From Isoetes taiwanensis (taxonomy: Eukaryota > Streptophyta > Lycopodiopsida > Isoetales > Isoetaceae), in assembly GCA_021234155.1 (NCBI GenBank), contig JAJEKV010000038.1, positions 13,108,213 through 13,172,212 of the forward strand: a stretch of DNA of 64,000 bases. Reading direction: 5' to 3'. Of this stretch, positions 25,470-35,905 are shown in pieces. Numbering within the stretch: position 1 is the first letter of the stretch; the number at the start of each line of letters is the position of its first letter. The position numbers and the translations under genes were made by a program. Below the pieces are notes generated by a model. It was not told where the DNA came from, made no database searches, and saw only the letters and a program-made list of their open reading frames with translations.

Positions 25470-27200
25470 GTGTTGTTTACGTACCCATATTTTACGTTTA
25501 CATACGTCCCGTACCTTCCTCACAGTACTACTGAGCAATGTAGTGTGGTGTGTGGTCACATGTCCAGTTGGATGCTGCCTAGTGGCGTGACGTTAAAACT
25601 ACTATCTATCTATACGTACTATACCTATAAGTTGACAGGTCAAATTGAGCTCTTGTTTTATTAATACCGTACTTAACATATTAATATGTACAATACGTAT
25701 GATACGTACTTTATACGAAAATAAAGCTTCCAAATAACATTAGACCAATAGAATTGTAAAATTATAGATTAGGAAAAATACATTATTATATATTATAGAA
25801 TAGGAGAAAAAAACACATTAGGAGACTTTAGACATTAGGGAAATTATGGAATTGTAGTTAAAAAAAAAAAAAAAAAAAAACCTTTTAAACCGTTCTAGAC
25901 AACTAGAACAATTACAAACTGCCTAAACAAAGACAGTTTCAATTAACAGTCCTAAACATAAGAAGGCCAACTTATGTTCAGGCCATAGACCTGGTTTCTT
26001 TCAGATTTCAAAATCAAAACCATTTTCAAATTCTACCATACATGTTTTCAAAATGTACAATATGAAATAGAAAGACACATGTCAAAGAAACACAAATCCA
26101 GTAAGGATATCTTATTCAAGATCTACAAGGAACCATTAATAGATTCGAATTTTGAAAGAGTCAGAACTCTAAGACAATTCCCTTACATTGCCTAAAACAA
26201 TTAGGCATAATTATAAAACCCTCTTACTCATAAACACATTTTATGATCGGGCTAAGTTCTTGTACAAAATTCCAGCTAGGGTCAAAAGATAGAGATACCT
26301 TTTCGCATCCCTTATCTTATAGACTACTAATAGCCAGAACTACATTAAATAGTTTCAGAAAATTTACCAGATCTTCATGTAATAATACAAGCATTTTAGC
26401 TATAAACCCAGAATATCCTTGATATAAAACAACTCCAGAACTTGGAACCAAGTAGATCTTCCTTCATTTCATAAGAAAATATCAAACAGAGACCAAGGAA
26501 ACCTGTTACCTGCACCACAAGAGCAAAAACAAGCATTAGTCATGGTTGTCATGCACTGGGTAGCAGGTGTCATGGGTTTCCTTGAGGTTATCCCATTTCA
26601 CCCTGCTAATATTCCCGCTACAAAGCTACAAAAAGAATTTCAATAAGTTCCAAACCAAAGCGAGCTAAATCTCTAATTAGAAGCTGCTTAAATAAACAGT
26701 TTGGAAACTTAGACATCAAATCTTCATAATGGATAATTACAATATCCCCCTCATGTACATCTGTGCAAATTTTCAGAGGGTTAGAGACTGCAATCAGATT
26801 TACATTATTTTCCTAGCTTTCTTGTGACATACTTATAAGATTGCTGCCATATTATGACAGAGATTATTTCTAGCAACACGTATTTAAGCAGACAAATATC
26901 TCAATGAACATGCTGCTAAATCCTATGTTCCAGAAATGTATTTTAAATCAGTAAGAGTTTTACATAGTTTAAAGCCCAGATACGACAATCAATGTGATAA
27001 AAATAAGGATCTATAATTATAGCTATGATTACTGTGATTATCCCAAGCAACACGCCTTAAGCAGATAAATATCTCAAAGAATATGCTGCTAAATCCAATA
27101 TTTCAGAGATGTACTATAAATCAGTAAGATATTTTCATAATCTATAGACCAAACATAGCAGTGATGTGATAAAAATATGGATCTCTAATTTTAGCCATCT
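25470..27200. other. intron-like sequence of the PECT1-type pseudogene
   Basis: AT-rich and without coding blocks. It contains a 21-base A-run at 25860-25880 and, at its end, a 174-bp tandem duplication listed separately. It would form part of a 3.3 kb intron between exon blocks 3 and 4. Confidence 0.5.
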
Positions 27201-27205
27201 TTCAC
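26872..27205. repeat. 174-bp tandem duplication
   Basis: The unit beginning AGCAACACG at 26872 recurs at 27046 and shares AAATATCTCAA, TGCTGCTAAATCC, AAATCAGTAAGA and GTGATAAAAATA. The two copies differ at many positions, so the duplication is old. Confidence 0.7.
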
Positions 27206-27227
27206 CTTTTTTAAAACAATTATAAGA

Positions 27228-27602
27228 CTACCAAACCTTAGAATTTCGTGTGTTGCCAAAGGGCTGCTCCTTGGTGCTTTCTTCAGATCTGCTAACCTCA
27301 TCATTTTTGTACATGATCCCGCATGCTTCACCTGTGGAGGTCTCCCCAGCATCTTTAGCATTAACCTCCTTGCAGGATCTTGGTATTTCTACCCCATCCA
27401 TAGCCTGCACAATGCATTTGCCACTGCTCAAATCATTTTTGGCAGTCTTCTCACTCTGGCAAGCCATTAAAACCGGATCCCTCACTGATTTGTGATATTG
27501 GTAGATCTTGGTAGATCTTCTTGCTGGAATTGGCACTCTGCTTTTCATCAGCAATCCTTTTTCGTATGGCACGATTCAAATCCCCTTTCTTTCTTGCCAT
27601 GG
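27228..27602 (-). CDS. hypothetical basic/serine-rich protein, probably frameshifted
   Basis: A reverse-strand ATG at 27602 in good context opens MARKKGDLNRAIRKRIADEK and continues about 50 codons to a stop. The neighbouring frame then stays open for about 80 codons with an acidic, Ser/Glu/Lys composition (VSRSEESTKEQ). A single frameshift near 27500 would join them. It lies antisense inside an intron of the PECT1-type pseudogene. No family was recognised. It could be a small nuclear protein, a gene fragment or chance. Confidence 0.3.
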
Positions 27603-28031
27603 TTCGGCTAAGAGGCCTGAACATGAATCTAACCCTATTGCTTCATGGATAAACTGAGATACACGGCTGTCTACTCTATCTTTTATAGACATACTGGCAT
27701 CGACCCTAAGTACCGACAGTTCTAAAAATGTTTCGGATCATACCTTAACTGGCAGTTGCGTCCATCAGTGATCTTGCCAAATCATCACGGTGTTCCCTGT
27801 TGTGCTTCTCATTGTCAAAGAAGCCAGCATTTCATTTGCCCTAAAAAAATTTCACCCATAATTTCCTGTAAAATTCGTTAGTGGTTTTTAGCCCAAACAA
27901 ATTTCATTATTACTGCCACATTTTGACATATTTCAACCAATGTCAACACATGTTTCCCAATTTTGTTTCTCAATAAGTTCTCTTGCCATTTCTCATTAAC
28001 CAACATTATACTAAAAAGCAATCATGTAATT

Positions 28032-28054
28032 AAAAAAAAAAAAAAAAAAAAAAA
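28032..28054. repeat. poly(A) run of 23 bases
   Basis: A perfect A-run in AT-rich intron sequence. It may mark the 3' end of a retroposed fragment, but no recognisable element body precedes it. Confidence 0.6.
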
Positions 28055-28153
28055 CAATCTTCTTGCAAATAAAAACCTAAAACCTCTGAGTTTTTTCCCT
28101 CTTTCTTCTTACCCTAGCCGCCAAATCGGAATGGAGATGGAGATGCAAAGCCA

Positions 28154-28225
28154 CCTTTCTCCTTGTTTTGTCATGGCAGGAGGCAGACCTTTCTCCTTGT
28201 TTTGTCATGGCAGGAGGCAGACTTC
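28154..28225. repeat. 34-bp tandem duplication
   Basis: CCTTTCTCCTTGTTTTGTCA plus GGCAGGAGGCAGA is repeated twice, exactly or nearly so, starting at 28154 and 28188. The near identity implies a recent slippage or unequal exchange. Confidence 0.8.
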
Positions 28226-29111
28226 AGTAGCTTGCATTCATGTCAGGAAAGAAATATAGAGGTCAGCAGTGGTTAATAGCTTCGGATGTAACAAATGAGC
28301 AACAATTACTTAAATTTATTTGTCTGTGGGTGTAGATTGCAAAGTAGAATATATAACTCTTAAATAGATATATTTTGGATTGAAAACTTTGCGAAATACT
28401 TAATTTTCTAGAGTAATATATTCTGGTTCATTACTTAAACTTGAAGTTCTTTATACTAGTTGTTATTGCAACTATTTTAACTGCAATGCAAGAAATAATA
28501 GTTCTAAAACATTACAGGAAGTACTTAACGTACTGTACGTAAAGTATGTGTTTTACGTATTTAATTAGTATTTTATAATTCCAAAAAATGTATTTAAAGT
28601 ACTTTTTAAATTAGAGGTATGCATACGGTACTAATACGTTAAGTACGTATAATACCCATACCGTACTAAACGTACCTGACAACACTGGAAGGTGAAAAAC
28701 TTTGCTAGTTATCATTGCTTGAAATAATTCATTATATGATCACTATTCATTTGTGCAGTATCACGCCCGTTAATGTGTGCATTTGTCATATTTTTGCAAG
28801 GATCTAGACCAGATGCAAGTATAATATATATTAATGGTGCATTTGATCTTTTCCATGCTGGATATGTTGAGGTATGTAGTGTTTCAAAACCTCATTTTGC
28901 TACTCACCAGACTTTTCTTATGTGCTATGTCTTCGTTCTCTAATTTGGCCTTAAAGTTCCTTACAGTTGCTCATGTTACGAATCAGGGCACCTCATCTTA
29001 CCTATTTCTGTGTCAGGTTAGCTCTTTTGTTGGTCATCAACCAAAGTTATTCTTGTAAGTTTCTTGTAATGGTGTGTAGACCAAGTTGAGGTTTTGCTTC
29101 ATATAGGCTTA

Positions 29112-30831
29112 GAAATTGTGACGTTCCAGCACAGTATACGGTCCCAGGACGTATACTGTACTGCCTCGTCACGCGTACACGCCACTCCGACTGACGTGTA
29201 CGCCAACGTGTAGCCAGGTGGGTAGCCCCTAGGGGGCAACTTGCTAGGAATGTGCATTTATTATTAATGTGCACATTTACCAATGTGCACATTAATGTGG
29301 GCACACCCATGTGAGCACATTTTGTCACCTAGCCATTAAAGGCAAGGCACATTTATTAAGGTGCACACCTTTCCATGTGGGCACACCTTGCCACCTAGCC
29401 ATTAAAGGCAAGTGGGCCCATTCCCAATTATCCCACATGCCTAAAGGGGATAATTGGAAACCCTAGCCACCCCCCTTGTCTATTTAGGAAGGGAAACCCT
29501 AACTTGCCCATTTTTCGTTTCTAGGGTTTTAGAGCTCTGTTTTGACTGCCCCAGGGGTCAAAACCGCCTCTCAGACTCTGTCTGAGCGAATTGCCCCATT
29601 AGTTTCCCTTGATTCGAGCAGTTTAGTAGGATGGTTGAGCTCAGGTCAGGAGGAGGAACTCAAGGATCAGGTATTTCGTCAATTTAATAGCCTAAACCAT
29701 CTTCTAGTCATTAAATCAGTAGGTTTAGCCTATTAAATTGCCCATAGCAGCTCTCTAGATCTCTAGATACCAGACTATAACTAAAGAACCTAACTCTATG
29801 ATATAGATTAGATCTTGTTCTTTAGTTCTTCTGTGATGTATATGGATGATGTATCTCTATGAACTCCTTCTATTGGGAAGGGGGGTAGAGACCTAAAGCT
29901 TGGTAGTAGATGCTCCTAGATTAGCCTCTCTAGCACACTATAGATTCTGCCTGTGCACAGTAGCCACACCTGGTTGTGGGTGAAGGGGCCAGACTGGCTT
30001 ATAAGGAGGTTCGTGTTCTGACTCTTGAACGATCCCTCTGGTGTGTAAGGCCTACCGGGGATCATTGTGACTAGGTCTAATGGCTTGCCACTGCGTGTGG
30101 GCAAGGCATGGGCTCAACACCCGTGGGGTGATGCGTCACTCTCCAGTGGGTTCAAGTCGAATAAGGGCAGTGGCCCTCTAGTCACCTTGAGACTATCACC
30201 AAAGAATTTCCTACATCTCTCACAAATCCCAGACAAGATAACTATTGGCCTTGCAGGGCCTATACACACACACCCTCTCCTGGAGGGAGAGATCCCTACC
30301 TGCCCCATCGGAACTGGGGAGATGCAACCCAGGAATAGCCCCTTTGGCTATGCATCCGTCGGGCTACAGTCAGGTCCCAACACTTTTCAGCCTACTCTGC
30401 AAAGTGTGCACAGGAGGGGCGGATGGAGCGGACAACCCAATGCCATGTTCTTATGCCAGCCAAATCCATTGCCATGAATTCTGTCTGCAATGAACTCTGG
30501 AGACCCAAGCCGTCAGTCATCCCTTCAAGTCTGAGCCTTGGGTAGGACCCCTATGTATGATGCTGATCGTTGTCTATGCAGATGTTGATGCCCCACCCTT
30601 CGAGGTGGATATGTGTTTATGTTGTATACTGACATGTATGGTTACGCTTCCGCAGCTAGGTAGGCCCTGAGGGAGACGGGGTAAAATGACCCCTTCACTC
30701 TTCCCACTGGGACTCGTTACGGGTGCAGTGATTGTGGAGGGCCCTGTATCAGTGTGGAGCTGGTATGGGGGATGAACTCCTGTTTGTATACGGTGGGTGC
30801 ACCGTATATGAGTAGGGGACGTCACAGAAAT
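29112..30831 (+). mobile_element. solo LTR of an LTR retrotransposon (LTR 29117-30826) with GAAAT target-site duplication
   Basis: The element begins TGTGACG at 29117 and ends CGTCACA at 30826, so its ends are inverted (TG…CA). It is flanked on both sides by GAAAT (29112-29116 and 30827-30831), a perfect 5-bp target-site duplication. No internal coding region, primer-binding site or second LTR is present, so it is a solo LTR left by LTR-LTR recombination. Its length of 1,710 bp is long for a plant LTR. Inside, a 66-bp unit ending ACCTAGCCATTAAAGGCAAG is tandemly duplicated (29327 and 29393). The open readings inside it are incidental. A second, truncated family member lies at about 43.86-45.0 kb. 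Orientation cannot be fixed without internal sequence. Confidence 0.9.
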
Positions 30832-31284
30832 ACTAGCCTAATTGCTCCTGCAATGGTCCATTATGTTTCTAATATCACCATCAACAAACCCTTATGCATG
30901 GTAATAAAACTTACTTGTGTTCCATACAAGTAGTGATATGGCTATTGTTCTGTTATGTAATGCATAATGGTAGAGGATTATTATCTAAAGAAACAGTATT
31001 GCCTCATATATTATGATTGAGATGACCTTAATGCAGCATACTCGAAACACTCGAATGTCGAGTTAGTGGCCGTGTTCCAAATTTTTGAATTAAAACTGAA
31101 CTTGAGGGTTGCTTACTTTACAGAAAAGGATACTTGACAATTGAGAATTGTGCTTTACCATCTATCATACAATTATGAGTATTGCAATTTTTAATGGCAG
31201 AAATGGTTTTATTGGCTAACAGGTAGGTAGTTATTACAGACATGGGCTATAAATTGATGTCATGTGGTCTATACAATATAATGA

Positions 31285-31917
31285 TTGAGACAAGCACAAT
31301 TTAATCAAATTGTTTCTGTTAATGCCACAAACTTAAATCCATATCATTGCCATGATGGCAACAATATATTCACGTGTCTATTTAATACAAAATCAGTGTT
31401 TAAAATTGAAAGCATTAATAGAACAACATCTCAAATACTAACAGTAGCATTTTTTATGACTGTGCTAGAATATCTGGACTTCTGCAAGAGGGACTTGGAC
31501 ACTAGCTTTGATCTAAGTGAAGCCAACAGATATAAAGGTCAGATTAATACACAGGTCAATGCATTCCAAGATTTCTACTGGAAGTCTAAAATTCATGAGA
31601 GAATCTTCCCGAGGCTTGAAGACTTTCCTGTCTCAGAGATCCAGTGGGCTTATGAGTTTTGCAAAAGTACTTATCAGATGTACACACTATTCTGGTTTTT
31701 GGAGACTACTAGCATGCACATGACAGAGAGGCAGTTTACATATTACAGAGAATGCTATTATCACCACAGGTGTAAGGCAGATGTTTATGGAAATGTCCTG
31801 ATTCTGATGGCTACCTCTTGTGTCTCTGATCTTCTGGAATGCTTAGACTGGGGCAGGCACACCAATTTTATCTTGTCACCGACCTTTTCTGACCACTTTT
31901 CATTCCTTGACTCATAA
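31285..31917 (+). CDS. hypothetical protein ORF, 210 codons
   Basis: The longest uninterrupted + strand reading between the solo LTR and RPB5. From codon 53 (MTVLEYLDFCKRDL) the composition is protein-like, with aromatic and charged residues such as DFYWKSKIHERIFPRLEDFP and IQWAYEFCKS. The spacing faintly recalls the helical linker of SET-domain lysine methyltransferases, but no SET motif (NH, GEE/Y) is present, so no function is assigned. The first 50 codons look like read-through of noncoding sequence. It could be a fragment of a larger gene. Confidence 0.25.
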   Translation: MRQAQFNQIVSVNATNLNPYHCHDGNNIFTCLFNTKSVFKIESINRTTSQILTVAFFMTVLEYLDFCKRDLDTSFDLSEANRYKGQINTQVNAFQDFYWKSKIHERIFPRLEDFPVSEIQWAYEFCKSTYQMYTLFWFLETTSMHMTERQFTYYRECYYHHRCKADVYGNVLILMATSCVSDLLECLDWGRHTNFILSPTFSDHFSFLDS

Positions 31918-32199
31918 AATCGCCCTTCCTAGCTAATATGCCTTGTGCAGACATTTTTCACTTCTCTTTTTTCAGGTAATTGGCAACTATGTGCTGTTCA
32001 GGAACCCTTGCATATTTCAGACATCAACAAAAAGGATTCAACATGTCTACTGATCGAGATCACTTCTGGAATTTTTCTGCTATATTTGGCTTATCATTTT
32101 GAGTTTCCAACTTTGGACAGGCATTATAACTTTATGATATGCCACTATATATTTTGCTTTTTTGTTCTAGTATTTTGATCACTCTTGGTCAAATACTTG

Positions 32200-32245
32200 A
32201 ATTTCATGTACTTTCTAATCTATAATTAATGAAAAAAATCTCATT

Positions 32246-32281
<36 letters not shown>
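32200..32281 (+). mobile_element. possible L1-type 3' end with 31-base poly(A)
   Basis: The sequence TAATTAATGAAAAAAATCTC ATTCCCTC leads into 31 consecutive A bases (32251-32281). This arrangement, an AATGAA(A)-type signal followed by a short TC-rich tract and a long A tail, is common at the 3' ends of plant L1-type LINEs and of processed transcripts. No coding body was recognised upstream, so the source is unresolved. Confidence 0.4.
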
Positions 32282-32284
<3 letters not shown>

Positions 32285-33140
32285 CAAGCTCAAAAAAAGA
32301 TTTATTTTAACCCAAATGATGTTAACTCGAATGTGCATATTTAAGTCAAAAAGCTTTGTTCAACATTTCTCTTTTAATCACCTTAAATGGTTGAGGTTGA
32401 GACATTGAGTTGAATAAAATATTGTATGTGCTCAAAGCAATGTTGACGTATGGAATAACGTGATAGGACTCTGGCCCTTTCCAGAACTAGAATAATATTT
32501 TACGGATCAAGGGTGAAATTCTTGTTGAAAACAAGAATCTAAGGATCAAGTACTGTATTGTTTTGAAATAGCAATTTTGATTGATTGTGAAAACATGACT
32601 TTTAAGTATGATTTAAGCCACTTCACCCTCGGGTCACGGAGGGCAACCCTCCATGCGCATCACCTTGTTTATTTTTATCTTTTTTTTTTTTTTTATTTCT
32701 AGAACCATTAGATTAAAAATTAGTAGATTTGTGGATTAAAATAAGGACACATCATAAAAATATGATGTGGCATGCTAGGGCCCTATTAAACTTCTAAACG
32801 AAACAAGATGCTAATGCATCAACAGGTTGCCGCTCAGAAGACCCATTGATGCGTCCACAACTTACACTAAAACCATCATCATGGCCCAAGAGATAATGCC
32901 AAAATTATTTTAGGTAATGATTGGATGATAATGTGGCACCCATGGAATGCATGCATTTCATAGCATATATTCCCGGTAGTCTTAAATATAAGCATGCATT
33001 TCATAGCATATATTTAAGTAATAATTTAATCTACATCATGAAAGTATAATATCTATTGAAGTTTATGAATAAGCACTATGAATAACCACCCTTTTGGTTG
33101 GGAATTATAAATAACCATCACGCAAATTAAAATGGTACGG
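32282..33140. other. intergenic, nothing recognised
   Basis: No gene is visible. A 23-bp direct repeat GCATGCATTTCATAGCATAT occurs at about 32949 and 32992. A word CACCCTCGGGTCACGGAGGG with GCAACCCT at 32626-32653 resembles sequences at 21248 and, inverted, at 40321. Confidence 0.4.
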
Positions 33141-33149
33141 AAACCCATG

Positions 33150-33445
33150 CTACAAATCATATTCGATTGTTAGTAGACAATTCTGCAATAGAAAAACAAC
33201 ATGAATAACTACTAGATATTTATATTGGCAGTAAAAACCACCTTGTAAACTACATTAATTTTAATAAACCATACTACAAAAGAAAACCAATGTGGTCGAT
33301 TTTTAATAGACAATTTCGGCAATAGAAAACCAACATGAATAACCACTAGGTATTTAAATTGGCAGTAAAAACCGCCTTCCAAACTACACTAATTCTAGTA
33401 AACCATGCTACAAAAGAAAACCAATGCGGAGAATCATCGTCTAGC
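33150..33445. repeat. 133-bp minisatellite, just over two copies
   Basis: The unit GACAATT(C/T) … GCAATAGAAAA(C)CAACATGAATAAC … TTGGCAGTAAAAACC … CTACAAAAGAAAACCAATG starts at 33176 and again at 33309. Partial copies lie on both sides (CATGCTACAAA near 33148, AAACCATGCTAGAAACC near 33513). The copies are about 85-90% alike by eye. Confidence 0.75.
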
Positions 33446-33984
33446 ATTGAAAAACCATACCATAAACCATTACCAACTTAATAATCGATGTTGTATCAAT
33501 AAACTAACAAGAAAACCATGCTAGAAACCATTATCAATTTAAATAAACCATGTTGCAACAAAAACTAGCATGAAAAACCACATGCTACTAATAAAAACCA
33601 CTATAATATGTGGTTTCTATTAAGATTATTATTTTTTGCATAAGTAACCACATGTATAATGGTTCCTTAGTGGTTAATTATGGCAGTTAAATTTTAGGAT
33701 GCCTTGTGATGGAAATTAGTAACACATCAGGTCATTGGAGGCATGCTGCACATGCTCATTCAGCATTAGTTAAGATATTAGCATTTAGGTTTATATTGTA
33801 TGATGAGTCCCTGCTTTAACTTTGTCAAACTTTGCTAATGTAGCAGTTTGCCCAACTCGTTGCATCTGTTACATTACTTGAGAGATATATAAATGGCCTT
33901 TCCATAAATTCTCTTGCAAAAAGCTTGAGGGGTTCGGCATTATTTACCATACAACATTTGTCCTTATAAGACCAAATTGTGTAT

Positions 33985-34620
33985 GAATAGAATAGAATAG
34001 AATAGAATAGAATTTTTAACGTCCACGGAGACCAATAGGTCATGGGACCCATACAATGGGCTAGTACAATCATTACTACTAGGATTAAAAAACCCCTGCC
34101 TCGAAAGGTTTTCAAGGGAAAAACCTTTGCAGTAATGATGATACTAGACAAGCGGAGATAATAACTCTTGAGGGCTCGGTAATTGCTTACGCGTTTATCT
34201 AGAACCTCAAGTATGTATAATGCCAAGTCATGCACGGATGGTGCTCACGAAGTTGTGGGCGTGGAATGGAATGCTAATGTCAAAAAATGATTCCTGACTA
34301 TCTCAAAAGCGGGGCAACTTCGGAAAAGTATGGCTTTCATCTTCAATAACACATGGCGGCAACATGCACATAGTCTCGCTTCTCGCGGCAATTCTGCGGC
34401 CATCCCATCTACTGTCTCAATCATAGCTTTGTGGGACCGGGTGTGAATTGATGCAATAGCTACAAGCTTGTTCCTGGACAATGAAGCAAGCAAATAAGCT
34501 TGGGGCCCTGGTGCCAAGGTGGGATTTATGTGTGCATGGTAATGACCAGTTTTCACTTGGGCCAAAGTAACTGCGTCCCATATCTTTTGAGAAAAACAAC
34601 CATTGAGATATTGTTGCAAA
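33985..34620 (-). mobile_element. LINE-D: 3' part of a LINE with C-terminal Cys/His motif and (ATTCT)n tail
   Basis: On the reverse strand a 124-codon reading contains HTRSHKAMIETVDGMA, then LPREARLCACC and FRSCPAFEIVRNHF. This is the same C-terminal zinc-module layout as in LINE-A, with better spacing between the Cys pairs. It is followed by a 3' UTR with a stem-loop (AAAGGTTTT, loop, AAAACCTTT at 34104-34128) and ends in (ATTCT)n, seen as GAATA units at 33985-34013. The reverse transcriptase is missing: 5'-truncated copy. It links the coding class of LINE-A to the 3' tail family found at 20.8 and 57.1 kb. Confidence 0.7.
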
Positions 34621-34759
34621 AGCTCAGGACAGAAACTCAGGACAGAAACTTTGCACGTCCAGGCAAGTTAAGGTTACGGTTCTTATATCCAAGCAGTAGT
34701 CAAACTCAAAGTAGTGACAAACCCCCTGAAAGCGGCTATAGCATCCCTTGATTTTAATA

Positions 34760-35890
34760 CATGTAATCTACGATACTATTTTCATCTTTGTGCAGAGGAG
34801 CAGTTCATCACAATGATTAAGCTATAGATGTGTTACCAATTTGCCCACATTTTGTAACTACTTTCTCTATTAGCTGGCTTCAACATGTCATTTCGCAAAT
34901 CCTGGGGTAGTATAGTACAGCTGGTGATCGAGTGTCTTCAATACTGAAAGCAGCCAAATTATTCGTAAGCGGACATGTTTACTTATTACTGGGGTTTCAT
35001 GAGTACTACCTATCCATTTAACTGTTGTTTTTGCTACCTCTTAAGATCCCTCATATGCATGGAAGAAGTTTTTTTCATCCATGCTCGATGTTCTTTTCAG
35101 TGATGAAAGAGGCCACCTTAAAAACGAAATTATCCTATCTAAACCTGTGAATTTTACTTTTTCTCATCAATGTGTTGCTAGGAAACTCGTTCTACCATTT
35201 CTATCATTCGAATTCTTTCCTGTTTGGCAACTAGACCCATCTTCTTGCTTGAAATAGTGTAACCAGTCAGTCACAAATCACAAACTTAATAAATTACAAA
35301 TACAGGAATTGGAGACCTACCATTACTTTATTTCTTAGAACTCAATTCCAATGACCTCGGTCTATTGCTTTTGGTAAACAACTGTACTACTCTCGAATTA
35401 TGATGCTTGATCTTTATAGTAAATATTTAGAATGTGCTTGACAACTTATCTAGTTAAAATATTAACGAAGAGACGTAACTATTGTTTCTATCTTCTTTGA
35501 AGGCCTAGCCAGATTTGCAATGAGTTAGGTTCCTACTGCCACTACCATTGCCCCTGGCCCTGCCCTTGTCACCACCGAAATCTGGGGATTGCCGAGCAAT
35601 CTCTGCCGTCTAAGTCTCACAAACCCCCTAGCAAATCCCAGACAATCACAGCCATGTAATCAAAATGTTATAGAATATTCTATGAAATAATACATCTAAA
35701 CTAAATCAGGGGCTTCTATATGTCACTCCCCCTCCAACAAAAGGGTAAAAAAAAAGGAAAGGCCACGATAGAAATAAAGAAGTAATTTCATTTGTATGAT
35801 ATATTTATCAAATGGCAGAGTTCTTACGTGGCTGCCACATGGCGGATGATTTTGATGGAGGTGGAGGGCTAACAAAACCCCTGCCCTAAA
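34760..35890. other. 5' flank of RPB5, nothing else recognised
   Basis: No coding block or repeat is recognised. The last 100 bp before RPB5 are GC-richer and include CACATGGCGG and CCTAAAACCC; they probably hold the promoter and 5' UTR. No convincing TATA box was identified. Confidence 0.35.
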
Positions 35891-35905
35891 ACCCAAAGCT
35901 TGGCG

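Noticed and set aside
30067-30477. 136-codon + strand open reading with many Pro and Gly
   Set aside because: It lies inside the solo LTR. LTRs do not normally encode proteins, and the frame is not kept in the second LTR copy at 44 kb.
31285-31917. Assignment of this reading to a SET-domain lysine methyltransferase
   Set aside because: Only a vague helical-linker resemblance exists; the cofactor and catalytic motifs are absent.
32461-32570. AAGGGTGAAATTCTTG resembles a word in 18S rRNA
   Set aside because: The match is limited to about 15 bases. Flanking 18S sequence does not follow, so no rRNA fragment is supported.
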